Shown: positions 12,201 through 24,293 of the stretch, piece by piece
Layout: the number at the start of each line of letters is the position of its first letter
Numbering within the stretch: position 1 is the first letter of the stretch
NCBI GenBank assembly: GCA_002221725.1
Contig: NJFT01000036.1
Location: forward strand, 179,489-243,488
Source of the DNA: Scedosporium boydii
Lineage: Eukaryota; Ascomycota; Sordariomycetes; Microascales; Microascaceae
Direction of reading: 5' to 3'
Length of the DNA stretch: 64,000 nucleotides
Program-made: the position numbers and the translations under genes
Notes under the pieces: model-generated
The model's input: the letters and a program-made list of their open reading frames with translations, nothing else
Told to the model about the DNA's origin: nothing
Database searches by the model: none

Positions 12201-12656
12201 ATCTTAAATTTAGCTATTATAAATATAGAAGCTATAGAAAATGTATTACTTCTATAGGCTACTATATTTACTTTTAATTACTAGACTATTTACTTTAGCT
12301 AAGTAATTTACTACCTAATTAGAGAGTTAGTATTTTCCTAGATAACTTACTTAATATTATTAGAATACTAATTAAATCTCCTATTCTTCTAATATTAATA
12401 GCTAGTAAACTTTTCTACTTCCTTTATCTTAGCTTATTACTTATTTATAATATCTTAAAGTTATTTAATAATAGTAATATTAAGGTCTTTTTCTTTATTA
12501 CTAAATTCCTTACTAGTCTCTATAGTAGATATAGTTACCTCTTATATTTTAATTTTATTATCTAACTTAGGAGGAGTCTTCTCCTTAGCTAGAGCTATAA
12601 TTTCTAAATATTAGTACTACTTAATAGGGTTACTTACTAAATAGAAGTAGTTAATA
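9281..12656 (-). mobile_element. truncated Ty3/gypsy element I, internal region
   Basis: Heavily mutated gag and early pol of a gypsy element on the minus strand. It aligns over most of its length with the 5' part of element II (compare 9340-9560 with 19528-19760). The gag zinc knuckle, intact in element II, is recognisable at about 11295-11345 with its cysteine codons turned to Tyr (TGY to TAY). The 5' LTR lies to the right (12657-13098). The 3' part of pol and the 3' LTR are missing at the 9.28-kb edge, so it is 3'-truncated. A 148-bp short element interrupts it at 11711-11858. Confidence 0.75.
11711..11858 (+). mobile_element. 148-bp short TGTAA/TTACA element, copy a
   Basis: Starts TGTAATAGAATACC and ends CAATTATCTTACA, flanked by perfect 5-bp TSDs ATTTA (11706-11710 and 11859-11863). 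It contains the 10-bp inverted repeat CAGTTCCAGC/GCTGGAACTG (one arm base changed here). It is markedly less mutated than the surrounding RIP-mutated gypsy sequence. The TG..CA ends and 5-bp TSD suit a solo LTR or very short LTR-type non-autonomous element. Confidence 0.85.
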
Positions 12657-13098
12657 TATTATAATCCTAACACTTAGAGTTCTAGTTAATTAATAGAATA
12701 GAGTAGTATTAGGAAAGTAGGTACTTATTATAGGTAAGTAAAGTAGTTAGATAGTATTTATAATAATATAATTAAAAGTATATATTTAAGTATAGGGTAT
12801 AGTTATTACTTAAATTAACTACTAGAAAGTCTTAAAAGGTAAACTAGATATATAGTAGAACCTATAGTTTATATAGCTATTTCCTTTCTAAGCTCTCTAA
12901 GATGATTGGGGTTGTCTATCTAGTGATCGGAAGTGATCACTAGATGATTACAGTGATTGCGGCTGCGATCGCTGCTGATTATTGATTTCTTCCTCCGATT
13001 ATTTTCCTGGGCGCCGGGCATGTGCTATCGGTCGCCCGCGCTTTTTATTCTGCCATGCGTCACCGCTTCTAGGCCTGCATAAAGGTCGGCCCGTGACA
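12657..13098 (-). repeat. 5' LTR of element I (LTR family A)
   Basis: 442-bp LTR, read on the minus strand from TGTCACGGGCCG to the left end at 12657. Same family as the solo LTR at 34803-35252. The left half is RIP-mutated and the right 200 bases stay GC-rich. Sequence left of it matches the internal side of the element II 5' LTR (GAGTAGTTAATA), so internal sequence continues leftwards. Confidence 0.8.
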
Positions 13099-15298
13099 AC
13101 TATAATATCTTTGTCTATCCTATTTAAATCTTATAAGTTTAAGAATATATTTAATATTAACTAAGAAAGGGAGAAAAGACTATTTTAAAGTAGATTAACT
13201 TCTTATATTAGTAAAAGTATTATTTAGTTAAATAACTACCTTAGGATAATAGAAAGTATAAACTTAGCTTTATTAAAATTATTAATTATTTATATTTCTT
13301 TAATAAGACCCTAGTGTAGAGGACCTAGCTAAATTAAGATAAATTAAATGTTAAGTTTATTTTAATAATTTTAGAGCTATTTAATATTACTATAATCTTA
13401 TTATACTATTAGCTTTATTTAGATAACCTTTTTTATATAGCTAATATTAAGTTTACTATTAAGGAAAGAAGAAGGGAGAAGCCTTATTAAGCTTTATAGG
13501 TAAGTAGTAAAGGGGTATAGTATATATAATATATAATAACTTACTTATACTTTAATAAGTTAGCTTACTAGATAATAATAATCTAGGATAAGAAGATAGA
13601 AGAGTTATATTTATATAATACTCTTTATAAGAAATAAAATATTAGGATTGTAATTAGTATTAAAGTATAGGCTATATAGAGAAGAAAGGAGGAAAAGTTA
13701 GATAAATTTATTGCTATCTATTTTACCTAGATAGTATAGAGTATTTAAGAATATAGCTTTTTAGTTATTGCTAATGTCTTTAACTTCTTCTAATCCTTGT
13801 TAACTGTTTTCTATACTTATAATCTATTCTACTAGTAATACTTTGCCTATAGGATAGGTAATTAGATACTTAATAAGATAGACTATATAATAAAGAATAA
13901 GTAATTAGATAAGTTAGTTAATTTTTAGAGGGCTATTATTTATAACTTTTTTAGTAACCTAATTAATATTCCCTTTAACTCTTTCTATTTTCTAACTATT
14001 AGGCTATTAAATAGTATATTAAAAGCTAGAGTAGAGAAATAGAAGTTTTTATAAGAAGAAAACTATAATATATCTAAGCTAGTCTTAGAAGAGTTAAGAA
14101 AGGATACTGAAGCTATTAGAAACTAAGTAGAATATTTAGAGAAGTTAGGAAGAATATTAAAAAGCTAAAATATACTTCTTTTTTTTAAGGAATAGATTAA
14201 AGCTTTCTTACTAGCTCCTAGCTTTAAGGCTAGGAAGTTGATATTATTTAACTTAGATAATACTTAGTAAGTATATGACTCATACTAAGTTGCTGTAGAT
14301 AGGGGGGCTATATAGTAGCTTTTTTTATTCTTTTTTAAGATAGATTAGTAGAAGTTTTATTTTTTAGCCCCCCCTCTAAAGTATTTTATCTTTATTAAAT
14401 TTACTAAGCTTTTTTTATTAAAGATATTATTAAAAATAGTAGTTTTTTTTAAAGGATTTAGTACTTCTACTAATTAATTACCTTTACTTATTAATATACT
14501 TAAGCTTTTTATATTTAGCTTAAAAGTTTATAAGAAGAGTAAATTCTTATATTATAACTTTATACTATTAAAGCCTCCTAAGTTAATAAAACCTTCTTAA
14601 TCTCTAATATATAAGCTTCTCTTAGATTATTTAGTTTATTTAGTAAGCTATAGAAAGGTATTATTAATAAAAAAGAAGAGGAAGTAAATTCTAGGAGCTC
14701 TACTAAAGTCTTTTAAACTACCTTCCTAACCTCTATCTTACTAGTTATAAAGAACTAAGGAGTAGCTCCTATCCTATAGATCTTAAAAAATTAGAGGACA
14801 GCTTTAATCTTAACTAGCCTCTAACTACTAAAGATTACTATTATAAATACTAGATTATAAGTCATGAGAATTTTATAATTAGAAGATAGAAGAGGTCTTT
14901 ACTTTTATTATAATAAATATATTTATAAAGTTAGTATAGGTAGGATTTAAGGAAAGGGCCTAAGAAAGATATAAGATACTAGAAAAGTAAGGTAACTAAT
15001 TAATTAGTTATTTTATTATAGTTAATTCTTAAGAGAGGTATTATAGTTTACTATTTTCTTAATATTTGTAAAATAATTGCAAGGGATGACAATTAGCCTA
15101 GTAGACTAAAAGATCCGTCAGTTCCAGCGCCACATAGCTAGAACTGCCCCTTACATTCACTTAAGAACCCTCTCAATCGCGGCGAAACCAGACACTTCTA
15201 GGTATTCTATTACAATATTTTACTATTATTAAGTTTTCTTTATTATTTTCTTTTTCTTTTTAGTAAGTTTTACTTAAGGTAAAATTTAGAGGGAAGGA
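13099..15298. repeat. RIP-mutated DNA of unassigned origin
   Basis: AT-rich, stop-dense sequence with no gypsy motif I can align. A G6/C7 inverted repeat (14301-14310 with 14365-14374) is visible. It contains the short element at 15067-15214. Probably older transposon remains. Confidence 0.5.
15067..15214 (-). mobile_element. 148-bp short TGTAA/TTACA element, copy b
   Basis: Reverse-orientation copy: begins TGTAAAATAATTGC, ends TTCTATTACA, with perfect TSD ATATT on both sides (15062-15066, 15215-15219). The CAGTTCCAGC arm of the internal inverted repeat is kept. Confidence 0.85.
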
Positions 15299-15493
15299 TA
15301 TATTAGTATATAGGGTAACTAGTAGTAGTACTACTATATTTCTAATTAGTACTACTACTAGAAGCCCGATATACTATATCTAAATCTTACTTATATATAA
15401 AAGGATAATAGCCCTCTATTTTTTATAAACTAGTTTTTAGACAAGGTAGTATAATATAGAAGTAGGTAAAAGATAATATTATAGTTAGAAGTA
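15299..15493 (-). repeat. solo LTR family B, left fragment (split by element II)
   Basis: Reverse-complement match, RIP-mutated, to the 3' part of the LTR at 28725-29220: the shared core is AGAAGCCCGATATACTA here against GGAAGCCCGATGTGCTA. The other half of the same LTR lies at 22982-23275 beyond element II, whose TSD ATTAG marks the cut. Confidence 0.8.
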
Positions 15494-15498
15494 ATTAG

Positions 15499-15922
15499 TA
15501 TTACAATCCTAATACTACAGGTTTCAGCTAATTAATAGGATAGGAAGGTACTGGGATAGTAGGGGCCTATTTAGGGATAAGCGAGGTGATTGAGCAGTAT
15601 TCACAATAATAAGTGCTAAGAGTGTATATACAAGTATAGGGTATAGATATTACTTATATTAACTACTAAAGAGTCTGGAAGATAACTAGACTAGTAGGAG
15701 ACACCGTAGCTTTATATAGATACTTCTTCCATCTATCTTCAGTACTAGTAAGCTGGTCGATCGGCCAGTCCCCGACCAGCTGGTCGGTTGGACTCCCTCT
15801 AATCGATTATCGGTCAGTCGATCCTCGATTAACTGATCATTCTTCCCGTAGTCACGTGCCTTCGTCATTGCTGCCGTTCCTCACCGCCTTCCTGTGGCCC
15901 ATGTTGCGGCCTGGCCGTGACA
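15499..15922 (-). repeat. 3' LTR of element II
   Basis: 424 bp, on the minus strand TGTCACGGCCAGGCC to a left end TATTAC (RIP-mutated CA end). Equal in length to the partner at 22553-22976, differing mainly by C/T and G/A. Confidence 0.85.
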
Positions 15923-18900
15923 CGATTTCCCCTCCTCTTTGGTCTTTGTCCCTAAAGACCTGTTAGTTTGACTGTCTTGACTTCCTTTTTTGGGTAAGTG
16001 TTTCTTTTCCTGTTTATACCCCTCCCTCCTTCCATTATACCTGATCGTATTGCTAAGTCATGGTCTGGGTCTTTCTAGGTAAACTGCGACCATCTTACCT
16101 AGGCTGTCAATAACCTTCTTATTAGACAGTATCCTTTTAAGATACCTAAGTACACTTCTTATTTTAATGCAAAGGTTCCCCGGGACTGCATAGTTTGTGA
16201 GGGACAGTCCTACTATAATAGTTACATTCACCTTAAATATCCTAACTACAACGCTAGTAGTGTAACTAATTTAGCTTGTGAGCTCCTGTTCCCTTCTTTC
16301 TATTATAGGTCCCTTGTTCCTAACTTTATACTTAGTTGACTGCCTAGAATAGGAGCAATCCTGTCTTGACTATGAGGAGCGAGAGGTAGAGGCCGAGGTG
16401 GCTTGTCATCTCGCTGCTCTTAACGTGGCCATGTCCTGAGCCGGTTATCTTAAGAAGGAGAAGGAACTTTATAAGAAAAGGGTATTGGAGGTTGTTAGGC
16501 TGGGGATGGAGCAGGTAGTAGAGGAGGACGCTGCGGAGGGTGCCGCCACCTCTGTCCCTGGTTTGGAGATTGATTGAAGCTTGCTAATAGATCTAGTACT
16601 ACTAGATCCCTCAGTTTTGCTAGGTTCCTCTGGTGGTAGTCTATAAGGAGCCGCAGGCTCCCCATTAAATGTTTAATAGGTTCTTAGGTATTATTGCTTT
16701 CTTTATAGTTCTTCTATTTAACTAAGTACTTAATAGTTCTGTTATTGTTTTGTAAGTTAGTAATCTTTTCTGCTTTAAAGATTCCTTATTTTTTAGCTTC
16801 GAGCTGGACTAATTTTCCTAATAGTATGCTTTTATGGGCTAGTTCTAGTAGTACTATGTAGAATACTAGGTAGTTGTCTATACCTTCTAGTAGTTCTAAC
16901 TTGTAGTTTACTTCCGAGACTTTTTTTTTAACTAGGAAGGGCCCTAGTTTTTAGTAATTAAGCTTATTACTTAGTCTTATTATTTTGATTTAGGGGTCCC
17001 TGGTTCCTGGTTTCTTTTATAGTAACTAGACCTTGCTTCCTCTCTTAAGGGTTGGTCTCTTAAGCTGCTTGCTGTCAGCATAGCACTTTATCCTTTGCTG
17101 GATAAATTGCAGTTCTTCTTTTAACTACTTGTATAGTTCCTTCATTTTGTCTACTACAAGGATTACTTATTCTACTTATATCTTCATACCTATAAGCTCG
17201 AATCCGGTTTATAGTTTAATACTATAGTTAGTATAGAATAGTAATATTTTAAGGCTTTCTAATATATTAGTATTATAAGCTTTCTAGGCTAGGGGTAATA
17301 GTAATACCTAGTTATCTTATTTCTAATTAATATAGTATTATAAATATATCTTAAGTATTTAGTTTATTTATTTTACCTGCCCTTATGTCTCTAGGTGATA
17401 GGTAGTAGATAGCTTATAGTTAATTCCTATTCTATCTAATAAGCTTTACTAAAAGTAAGAGATAAATACTCTACCTCTATCTAAGTTAACTTCTTCTAGT
17501 AGGTTGTAGTTTACTACTACAGTTTACAGGAACAGTTCCGCAAATTATAGTACTTTCATAGATTCATTATAGGGTACAAAGTAAGCGTACTTTGTTAGCC
17601 TATTAATTACTACTATGATGCTATTATATCTGACCCCTGTAGCTAGGTCTCTTGACTTTGGTAGTTTGATAATGAAGTTGATAACGATTTTCTACTATAG
17701 TACCTCTGGTACTAGTATAGGTTGCAGTTGTCTATATAGCTTATGTAGCCGATTCTTATTTTTTCTACACTGAGGGCATTTGGCTATAACCTTAGTAATT
17801 ACCTTTTTAAGGTATAGAATAGAGTATTCCTTTAGTACCTTTTCCATGGTTTTTGTAATTCCTGGGTGCTTATTATATAGTGCTTTGTAGATTGCTTAGA
17901 TGAATCTTTCTGCTAGGTTTGGGGGCACTGTTATCTACATTTATTCTTAGGTCTACATTCGGTCTTATAGTCTAAGGTCTATATAGTAGTTCTTAATTTC
18001 CTTTACAATTAGGTTAACCTATTATATCTAATACCCTACAGCTAACTACTACAGGTTTCCTTCTTCATTATAGTAAAGGAGGGTACTTATCTCTTTAGGT
18101 ACTTTCTAAAAGTAGTCTAGTCTCTAGCTAAGGGTGTTAGCTCTTCTATTTTCCTTTCCTTTAATATATACGATCCTAAAGTCGTACTCAGACAGTTCTT
18201 CTACCTATCGCATTTGTCGTTAGTTAAGTTCCTTTGTCGTAGTAAACCCTGTAAGGTTCTTATAATTAGAGTATACTGTAATCAGATACTTGGCTCCGGC
18301 GAGATAGTGTCTCTATTCCTTAAATACTTCGATGATAGCTATTAGTTCCTTGTTAGGGATAGTGTAGTGTAATTTAGGTCTATTAAGTTTCTTTAATATA
18401 AATGCTACTAGGTAAAGTTTGCCATCCTTATCTCACTGTCCTAATTATATACCCAGTCTATAGTCTAATACATTAGTTTCCAACTTGAAGGGTTTCGTGG
18501 GGTCTACTTAATAGAGTACAGGTTGCTTACATACTAACTACTTAGCTTCTTAGAACGCTTTCTATTCCTCTAGTCCCTATTAGAATAGTTTATCTTTCTT
18601 AGTAAGTTCTGTAAGGGCTTATATACGAGTACTATAGCCTCCTAAGAACTTTCTATAGAAGTTAAGGAATCCGAGGAATCCTCTTACTTCTATAATATTA
18701 GTTAGTACTAGCTATTCTAAGATAGCTTTAACCTTTAATTCTTATATTTAGACCTTCCTAGGTTAGATTATATATCTAAGGAAGTCTACTTGCTGCTTAT
18801 AGAATTTGCACTTAGCTAGTTCTACTAATAGTTTTATATCTTATAGCTTCTAGAAGACTTTATATATATATTCCCTATACTCTTCTAGTATTTTCGAGAA

Positions 18901-21900
18901 GATAAAGATATCGTTAAGGTATATTACTATAAAGTAGTCTAAGTATTCTTATAGGATGTAATTAATTATTATCTAGAAGCTTATAGGGGCATTTATTAAT
19001 CTAAAAGGTATAACTAAGTACTTAAAGTGCCTAAGGCATATCCTAAAGGTAGTCTTCTACTTGTTACCTTCCTTGATATAGATTAAGTTATATACTCCTC
19101 TTAAGTCTAGAGTTATAAACTACTATACTTCTTAGAGTATGTCCTGTAGTTCTAAAATAAGTAGTAATGGGTATTGGTTTTTGATAGTGATTTCGTTGAG
19201 TTGTTAATAGTCTATATACATTTGTAGTTTACTGTTCTTCTTTAGTACCTAGAGGATTAGGTATCCTACTAGCGATGTCGAGGGTCTAATATATCTCTTC
19301 TTTAGTATCTTTACTATATAGTCTCTTAACACTTGCTATTGCATTTTAGTAAGGTTATAGATAGGCATAAACTTCAGTTAAGTACCTTCTTTTAATAGTA
19401 TCTTGTAGTCCTACTAGCTATGTTCTAGTAGTCTAGTGTCTAGTTCTTTGGTAAATACTTTACTATACTTCTAGTATTTCTTAGGTATATGCTATAGTAT
19501 TTCTTCTACTAGCAGCGTGGCTTTGAAGATTATTATAGCTCTTATTATATGTACTTGCTTGTGTTTTCTTCTCTTTAGTAGGTGATTTAAATCTTTTATA
19601 GTAAGTGCTTTAAAGTAAATTATTATTTTAAAGGCTCTTAGCTTGCTTGAGGGTAACTCTTCTAGTCAACACTACTTAGTAGCTAAGTTGTTTCCTAAGC
19701 CTTGCTTGGTCTTGTTCTAAGTAAGCTAATTAGTTACCTAATTAATCTACAGGTTTCTTGTTTACAGCTATAGGATCCCTAGTATGATAGGGTGTCTAGT
19801 GGTTTTAGTAATATTAAAAGAAATATAGTTAACTCTTCCTATAATATAGATATAGAGGTACGCGGTCTCTATGCTAACTACTCTGCCTTTATAGTCTACT
19901 AGCGTTCTATTACATGCGTTTAGAGTATATAGCTAGTGCTTTTCTACCTATAGTAGTTTTAACTAGTTGACAATAGTTGGGGAAATGAAGTTCCCTTATA
20001 CCTTGCTGTCTACTAAAGCCTGGAACTCTTGTCCAGCTAGGGTGATGGGCACCTTTAGGTGGTGGATCTGCTGTCTTTCTATGATGTTTATTTCTCTTAT
20101 TTCTTAACTGGGTCCAGGTCCCATTGTTCTTATAACTTCTTCTGTAACTAATATCGAACTACTATGCTGTGGCCTCTGTAGACTGGCCATTTGTTATTAG
20201 AGCCTTCGGATTTCCTAGTGTTGCTTTTATTACTACTTATTTAGTTCTACTATCTTTTGTAGATTATTGATAAGACTCTGGGCGAGTTCGAGTTGTTTAT
20301 TAGCCCCCTCCTAGAGTTCTTTGCAGAGGTTCTTTAGTTCTACGGGGTCTGTTCGGGCTTTGAGGAGGCATACTTGCTCCTCCAGTTCCTTAATAAACTT
20401 TTCCCTTTATTCCCTCTCTTCCTCTAGTCCTTAGACTTGCTACTAGAGTTCTTAGATCTCTTTCTATTATCTTTTATTGTTTTAGAGACCTTCTTCTTCT
20501 ATATTATCGACCCTTGTATTAAGGTTAGCTTTACTAAGGATAGTATAGTGAAGATTGTCAATTTGTTTCTAAAGGTTGATAAGGTCTAATATGATATCGT
20601 CTAGCTTCCTATTATAATATTGGTTAAGTCTCTTATAGGGTGTTTGGCTTCTGCTGGTGCCTCTATGCTAGGCGAAGGGGGCTTCCCCCTTGGCTGCTTC
20701 CCTTCGGTTTGTTTGTTGTTCTTTTATAGATTGCTTCTACTGCTCCTATGTTTTGTTATCTAGGTCCTGTATACTAAAGGGAGTATCTAAGTCCTTAGTT
20801 GCTACTTTTACTTTTGCATTAGCTTCCTTAGTCTTCCTTTATACTTCCTAATCTTTTTATTTTTCTTTATTTAATAGATATAGATAGTTTTTCTATCTTA
20901 AAGCTTCTATATAATATTCCTATTATTTAGTTAAGCTCTATAGATCCTTAAGGTGCTGAGCTACCTTATACTCTAGTTGTTTGTAGTCGAGGTCTTCCTT
21001 TGCGATCTTAGGGATTTACTAGATTACTTCTTTCTCTAGGTTTTTAATGATCTTCCTAAGTGTTTATCTTTCTTCTTCTTCCTCAAGTGTAGTATAGTAG
21101 CTGATTAGGAGGTTCTTGAACTATTTTTCTTGTTCTTAGGTGGTTCGGGCTGTTTGTTGCTCCTAGTGTTGCTTCTCTAGGTTTTGTTAGTATATAAACT
21201 ACTATAGTGATCCGGGTATCTAGTAGTACTATTTATAGGCCTCGTCGTAGTGTTCTTTGTAAGACAGGTCCTTACTAGTGAGGGTATTGAACTTCTTTAG
21301 GAGTTCTTCCTTAGTCTCCTAGATTTGTTTTATAATTCCTGGAATCTTAGCTACTTCTTCTTGTTTTATTATTCTAAATGTTTGTAGCTTCTTTAGGTAG
21401 TAGCTAGCCCTGTCCTTGTTGCTTTAGTAGGTGGTATAGTTGTTATTGTAGTATATAGTCTACAATAAGGATTTATGGTCGATAGTGCTGGCTTCTAGCT
21501 GTCGAGTTTTTCCCTCTAGTATGGGCTTGAACCTAGATTTCTTCTTATCTAGCTATTTGTATCCTGGCTTGGGCTTGTGCCTTATTTAGCATTCCCTTAT
21601 ATAGTGGCTGTAATGTCCGCATTTGTAGCATTTCCCTACTTTTTCTTTAAGTCTCTTAAGGGGGGCTTATTTCGCAGTGCTGGTGCCAAGTTCCATGGGC
21701 CCTGCGTGGGTTCCCCATGCAGTAGTCTTATAAGTGGTCTTTTTCTTAATATAGGATCGTCCTTGTCCCCGTTTCTCTATGCGTTATTCGTATTGTCGGT
21801 CGTTAATATGTACTACTATAGCGATGTATTCTGACAAGTCTCCTGGTTGATCTATTTTATATAATTCATCCTTGACTTTGTCCTTGAGTCTAGTGTAGAA

Positions 21901-22552
21901 TCGGGCTATTAGGGGCTTATCTTCCTAATTAAGATAAGATACTACCTGTCAAAACTTGGTAGTATACTGGGAAGCAGCTCCCTTTTATTATAGGTTCTTA
22001 AGTTGTCGTTCGTTGGCTTACTCTTCATCTAGGTTGCTGAAGGCGCCCTTTAAGGCTTGTTTAAAGTCCTTATATTTCCTAAAAAGCTTTTAGGTTTCTT
22101 TATCCTAGTTCCTGCTTAAGGGGTTCTCCAAGTAGTCTCTTATCTAGGGTTTAAACTAGGCCAGGGCATCCCTAGTAAGGAATGCAGCAATAGTAAGCAC
22201 CTGGTCCTCCTCCTGGTTAAGGTTAAGATAGTAGTATAAGAGATAGGCTTAGGCCTGTATTAGGAATCCTTAGAGTGTCCCCTTCTTTCTATTGTAGGGC
22301 TTAGGGGCTGGGATCTTGTATTGGGGATGAGTAACCTAATCCTCTAGCTGCTTGATGTAGTTATTGCTGGCGGACAACTTATCCTTAAGTTATTGCTTCT
22401 TAGCCTTAAGCTGGTCTTTTTCTTTCTGAAGGGCTGTATAGGCCTTCTTTATATCTTCTATAGTGGTGGTACTTCCTTTGGCGGTCGATATATTGTTTTC
22501 TTAGTTAGTATACTGCTAGATAGGGTTACTTACTAAATAGGAGTAGTTAATG

Positions 22553-22976
22553 TATTATAATCCTAATACTATAGGTTTTGGCTGATTAATGGGATAGGAA
22601 GGTGCTGGGATAGTAGGGGCCTGTTTAGAGATAAGTAAGGTGATCAAGTAGTATTTACAATAATAAGTGCTAAGAGTGTGTATATAAGTGTAGGGTGTAG
22701 ATGTTACTTGCATTGACTACTGAAGAGTCTGGAAGATAATTAGACTAGTAGGAGACACTGTAGCTTTATATAGACACTTCTTCTATCTATCTTTAGTACT
22801 AGTAGGCTGGTCGATTGGCTAGTCCCCGACTGGCTGGTTGGTCGGACTCCCTCTGATTGATCATTGGTCGGTCGATCCTCGATTGACTGATCATTCTTCC
22901 CGTGGTTACGTGCCTTCGTCATTGCTGCCGTTCCTCACCGCCTTCCTGTGGCCCATGTTGCGGCCTGGCCGTGACA
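22553..22976 (-). repeat. 5' LTR of element II
   Basis: 424 bp; the right end CCGTGACA is followed by the TSD ATTAG. The internal side begins at 22552. More G-to-A changed than the left LTR in the GC-rich segment. Confidence 0.85.
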
Positions 22977-22981
22977 ATTAG

Positions 22982-23275
22982 TTATTTTCTATTAGCTAGA
23001 GTATTATTGTAGTAGATATTCTTTACTATTCTTTTTTTAATATTACTTCTTTTCCTATCTTTATATTTCTCTTTTTTTTTTTAGATATAATGTCTTATAA
23101 TGTAGATTCTGATTAATTATCTACTTCTTAATGTCCTACTTAACTATTAGATTATTCTGATAACTATTAGACTATTTCTTCTTTGTAGTATAGCTCCTAG
23201 CTACTCCTGATTATTTTCTTAAGTAGGTAGTATAGTCTTGTTTATATTATTAGTTATGCTACCCGGCTCCGATAA
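22982..23275 (-). repeat. solo LTR family B, right fragment
   Basis: Reverse complement of the 5' 290 bases of the LTR at 28725, ending in GGCTCCGATAA (the TGTCGGAGCC start, RIP-mutated). Continues the fragment at 15299-15493. No convincing TSD is left around the whole LTR. Confidence 0.78.
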
Positions 23276-24066
23276 AATATTATTAAAAGCTTTAATATAA
23301 AAATAAGTTACCTTTTAATATAAGGCTAGAGAAGTTATAAAGCTAGAATATATCTTAGTAAGTAACTTAACTAAGGAGTTTAGTTTAAAGGTTAAGAGTT
23401 TATAAAAGATAGACTAGTATTATAAGAAAATTATAAATTAAATTTAGAATATATTTAAAGATAATATTTCTTTTTATAAAAATAATAGTTTATTATTTTA
23501 TAAAAACTAACTTATTATCTCTAATTAGGGAGCTCTAAGAGTAAAATTATTAAAGAGATATTATAATAACTTTTATATTAGTTATATAGAGACCTCTAAG
23601 ATAATAAAATTCTTAAAATAAAAGTTTTATTAAGAGAACCTAGAAGTAGATATTTGCTCTTATATAGAAACCTATCTAGAGTACTAAGAAGTATAATGCC
23701 TAAGATATAAGCTTTATAGCTTACTTAAGTTACTTTCTTTACTAAAGTATTTATTTTAGGAAATTAATTTAGATTTTATGATAAGGCTACTAGAGAGTTA
23801 GACTTTAGATAGAGAGATAGTAGATATAATCTTTATTATTATAGATAAATATATAAAGGTTATATAATTTATTACTATTAAGAAGTTTCTATAAGTACTA
23901 AATTTAGTCTATATTTTCTATAAAGAAGTTAAATACTATTTTAAAATATTTACTAATATTATTAGTAATTAAAGTACTTTTTTTATAAGTAAGTTCTAAA
24001 TAAAATTCTATAAGGTAAGGGAGACTACTTAGAGACTATCTATAGCTTAGTATCTATAAATAGATA
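23276..24066 (+). mobile_element. gypsy element IV, integrase 5' part
   Basis: Plus-strand relic of a chromovirus integrase. The zinc-binding region (GALRVKLLKRYYNN, then KFY.ENLEVDI) is followed by the catalytic core EINLDFM, VDIIFIIIDKY and RLSIA, all with stops and Cys/His losses of RIP type. The frame stops at the TSD GCTAG, where element III is inserted, and resumes at 32455. Confidence 0.78.
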
Positions 24067-24071
24067 GCTAG

Positions 24072-24293
24072 TATAAAGTATAAGCGAGAGCGCACTGTGG
24101 CACGGGACTTACTATCAGATGACTCAGCTGCGGAGCCTGGTCGGAGCGCGGTCGGAGATAAAAGGCGTTTCTCGCAGCAGATAAGTCATTCTAAGGGGTA
24201 AGTTAAAGTCTTAATTATTAATTAACTTTTGAAAAACACATACTTCTTAGTAACACTAGTCTTTCCTCAAGCTATATATAGTATATCCTTATA
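24072..24293 (+). repeat. 5' LTR of element III
   Basis: 222 bp, begins TATAAAGTATAAGCGAGAG (RIP form of TGTAAGGCATGAGCGAGAG), ends ATCCTTATA. Confidence 0.88.

Larger units (their letters stand above)
15499..22976 (-). mobile_element. Ty3/gypsy retrotransposon II, complete structure, RIP-mutated
   Basis: 7,478 bp with two 424-bp LTRs and TSD ATTAG (15494-15498, 22977-22981). Encoded on the minus strand: a purine tract AGAGGAGGGGAAATCG abuts the left (3') LTR. Gag has an intact CX2CX4HX4C zinc knuckle at 21630-21589 (CYKCGHYSHYIREC). Reverse transcriptase lies near 18960-18900 with DYFIVIYLNDIFIFSK, where the catalytic YLDD is YLND (codons at 18910-18921). RNase H and integrase follow leftwards, crossed by many stops. 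Mutation is milder than in element I, fitting a younger insertion; the two LTRs differ mostly by transitions. It inserted into an older LTR of family B. Dead by RIP. Confidence 0.88.

Noticed and set aside
14301..14374. G6/C7 inverted repeat as a miniature transposon
   Set aside because: Arms are only about 10 bases and no TSD is visible around them.
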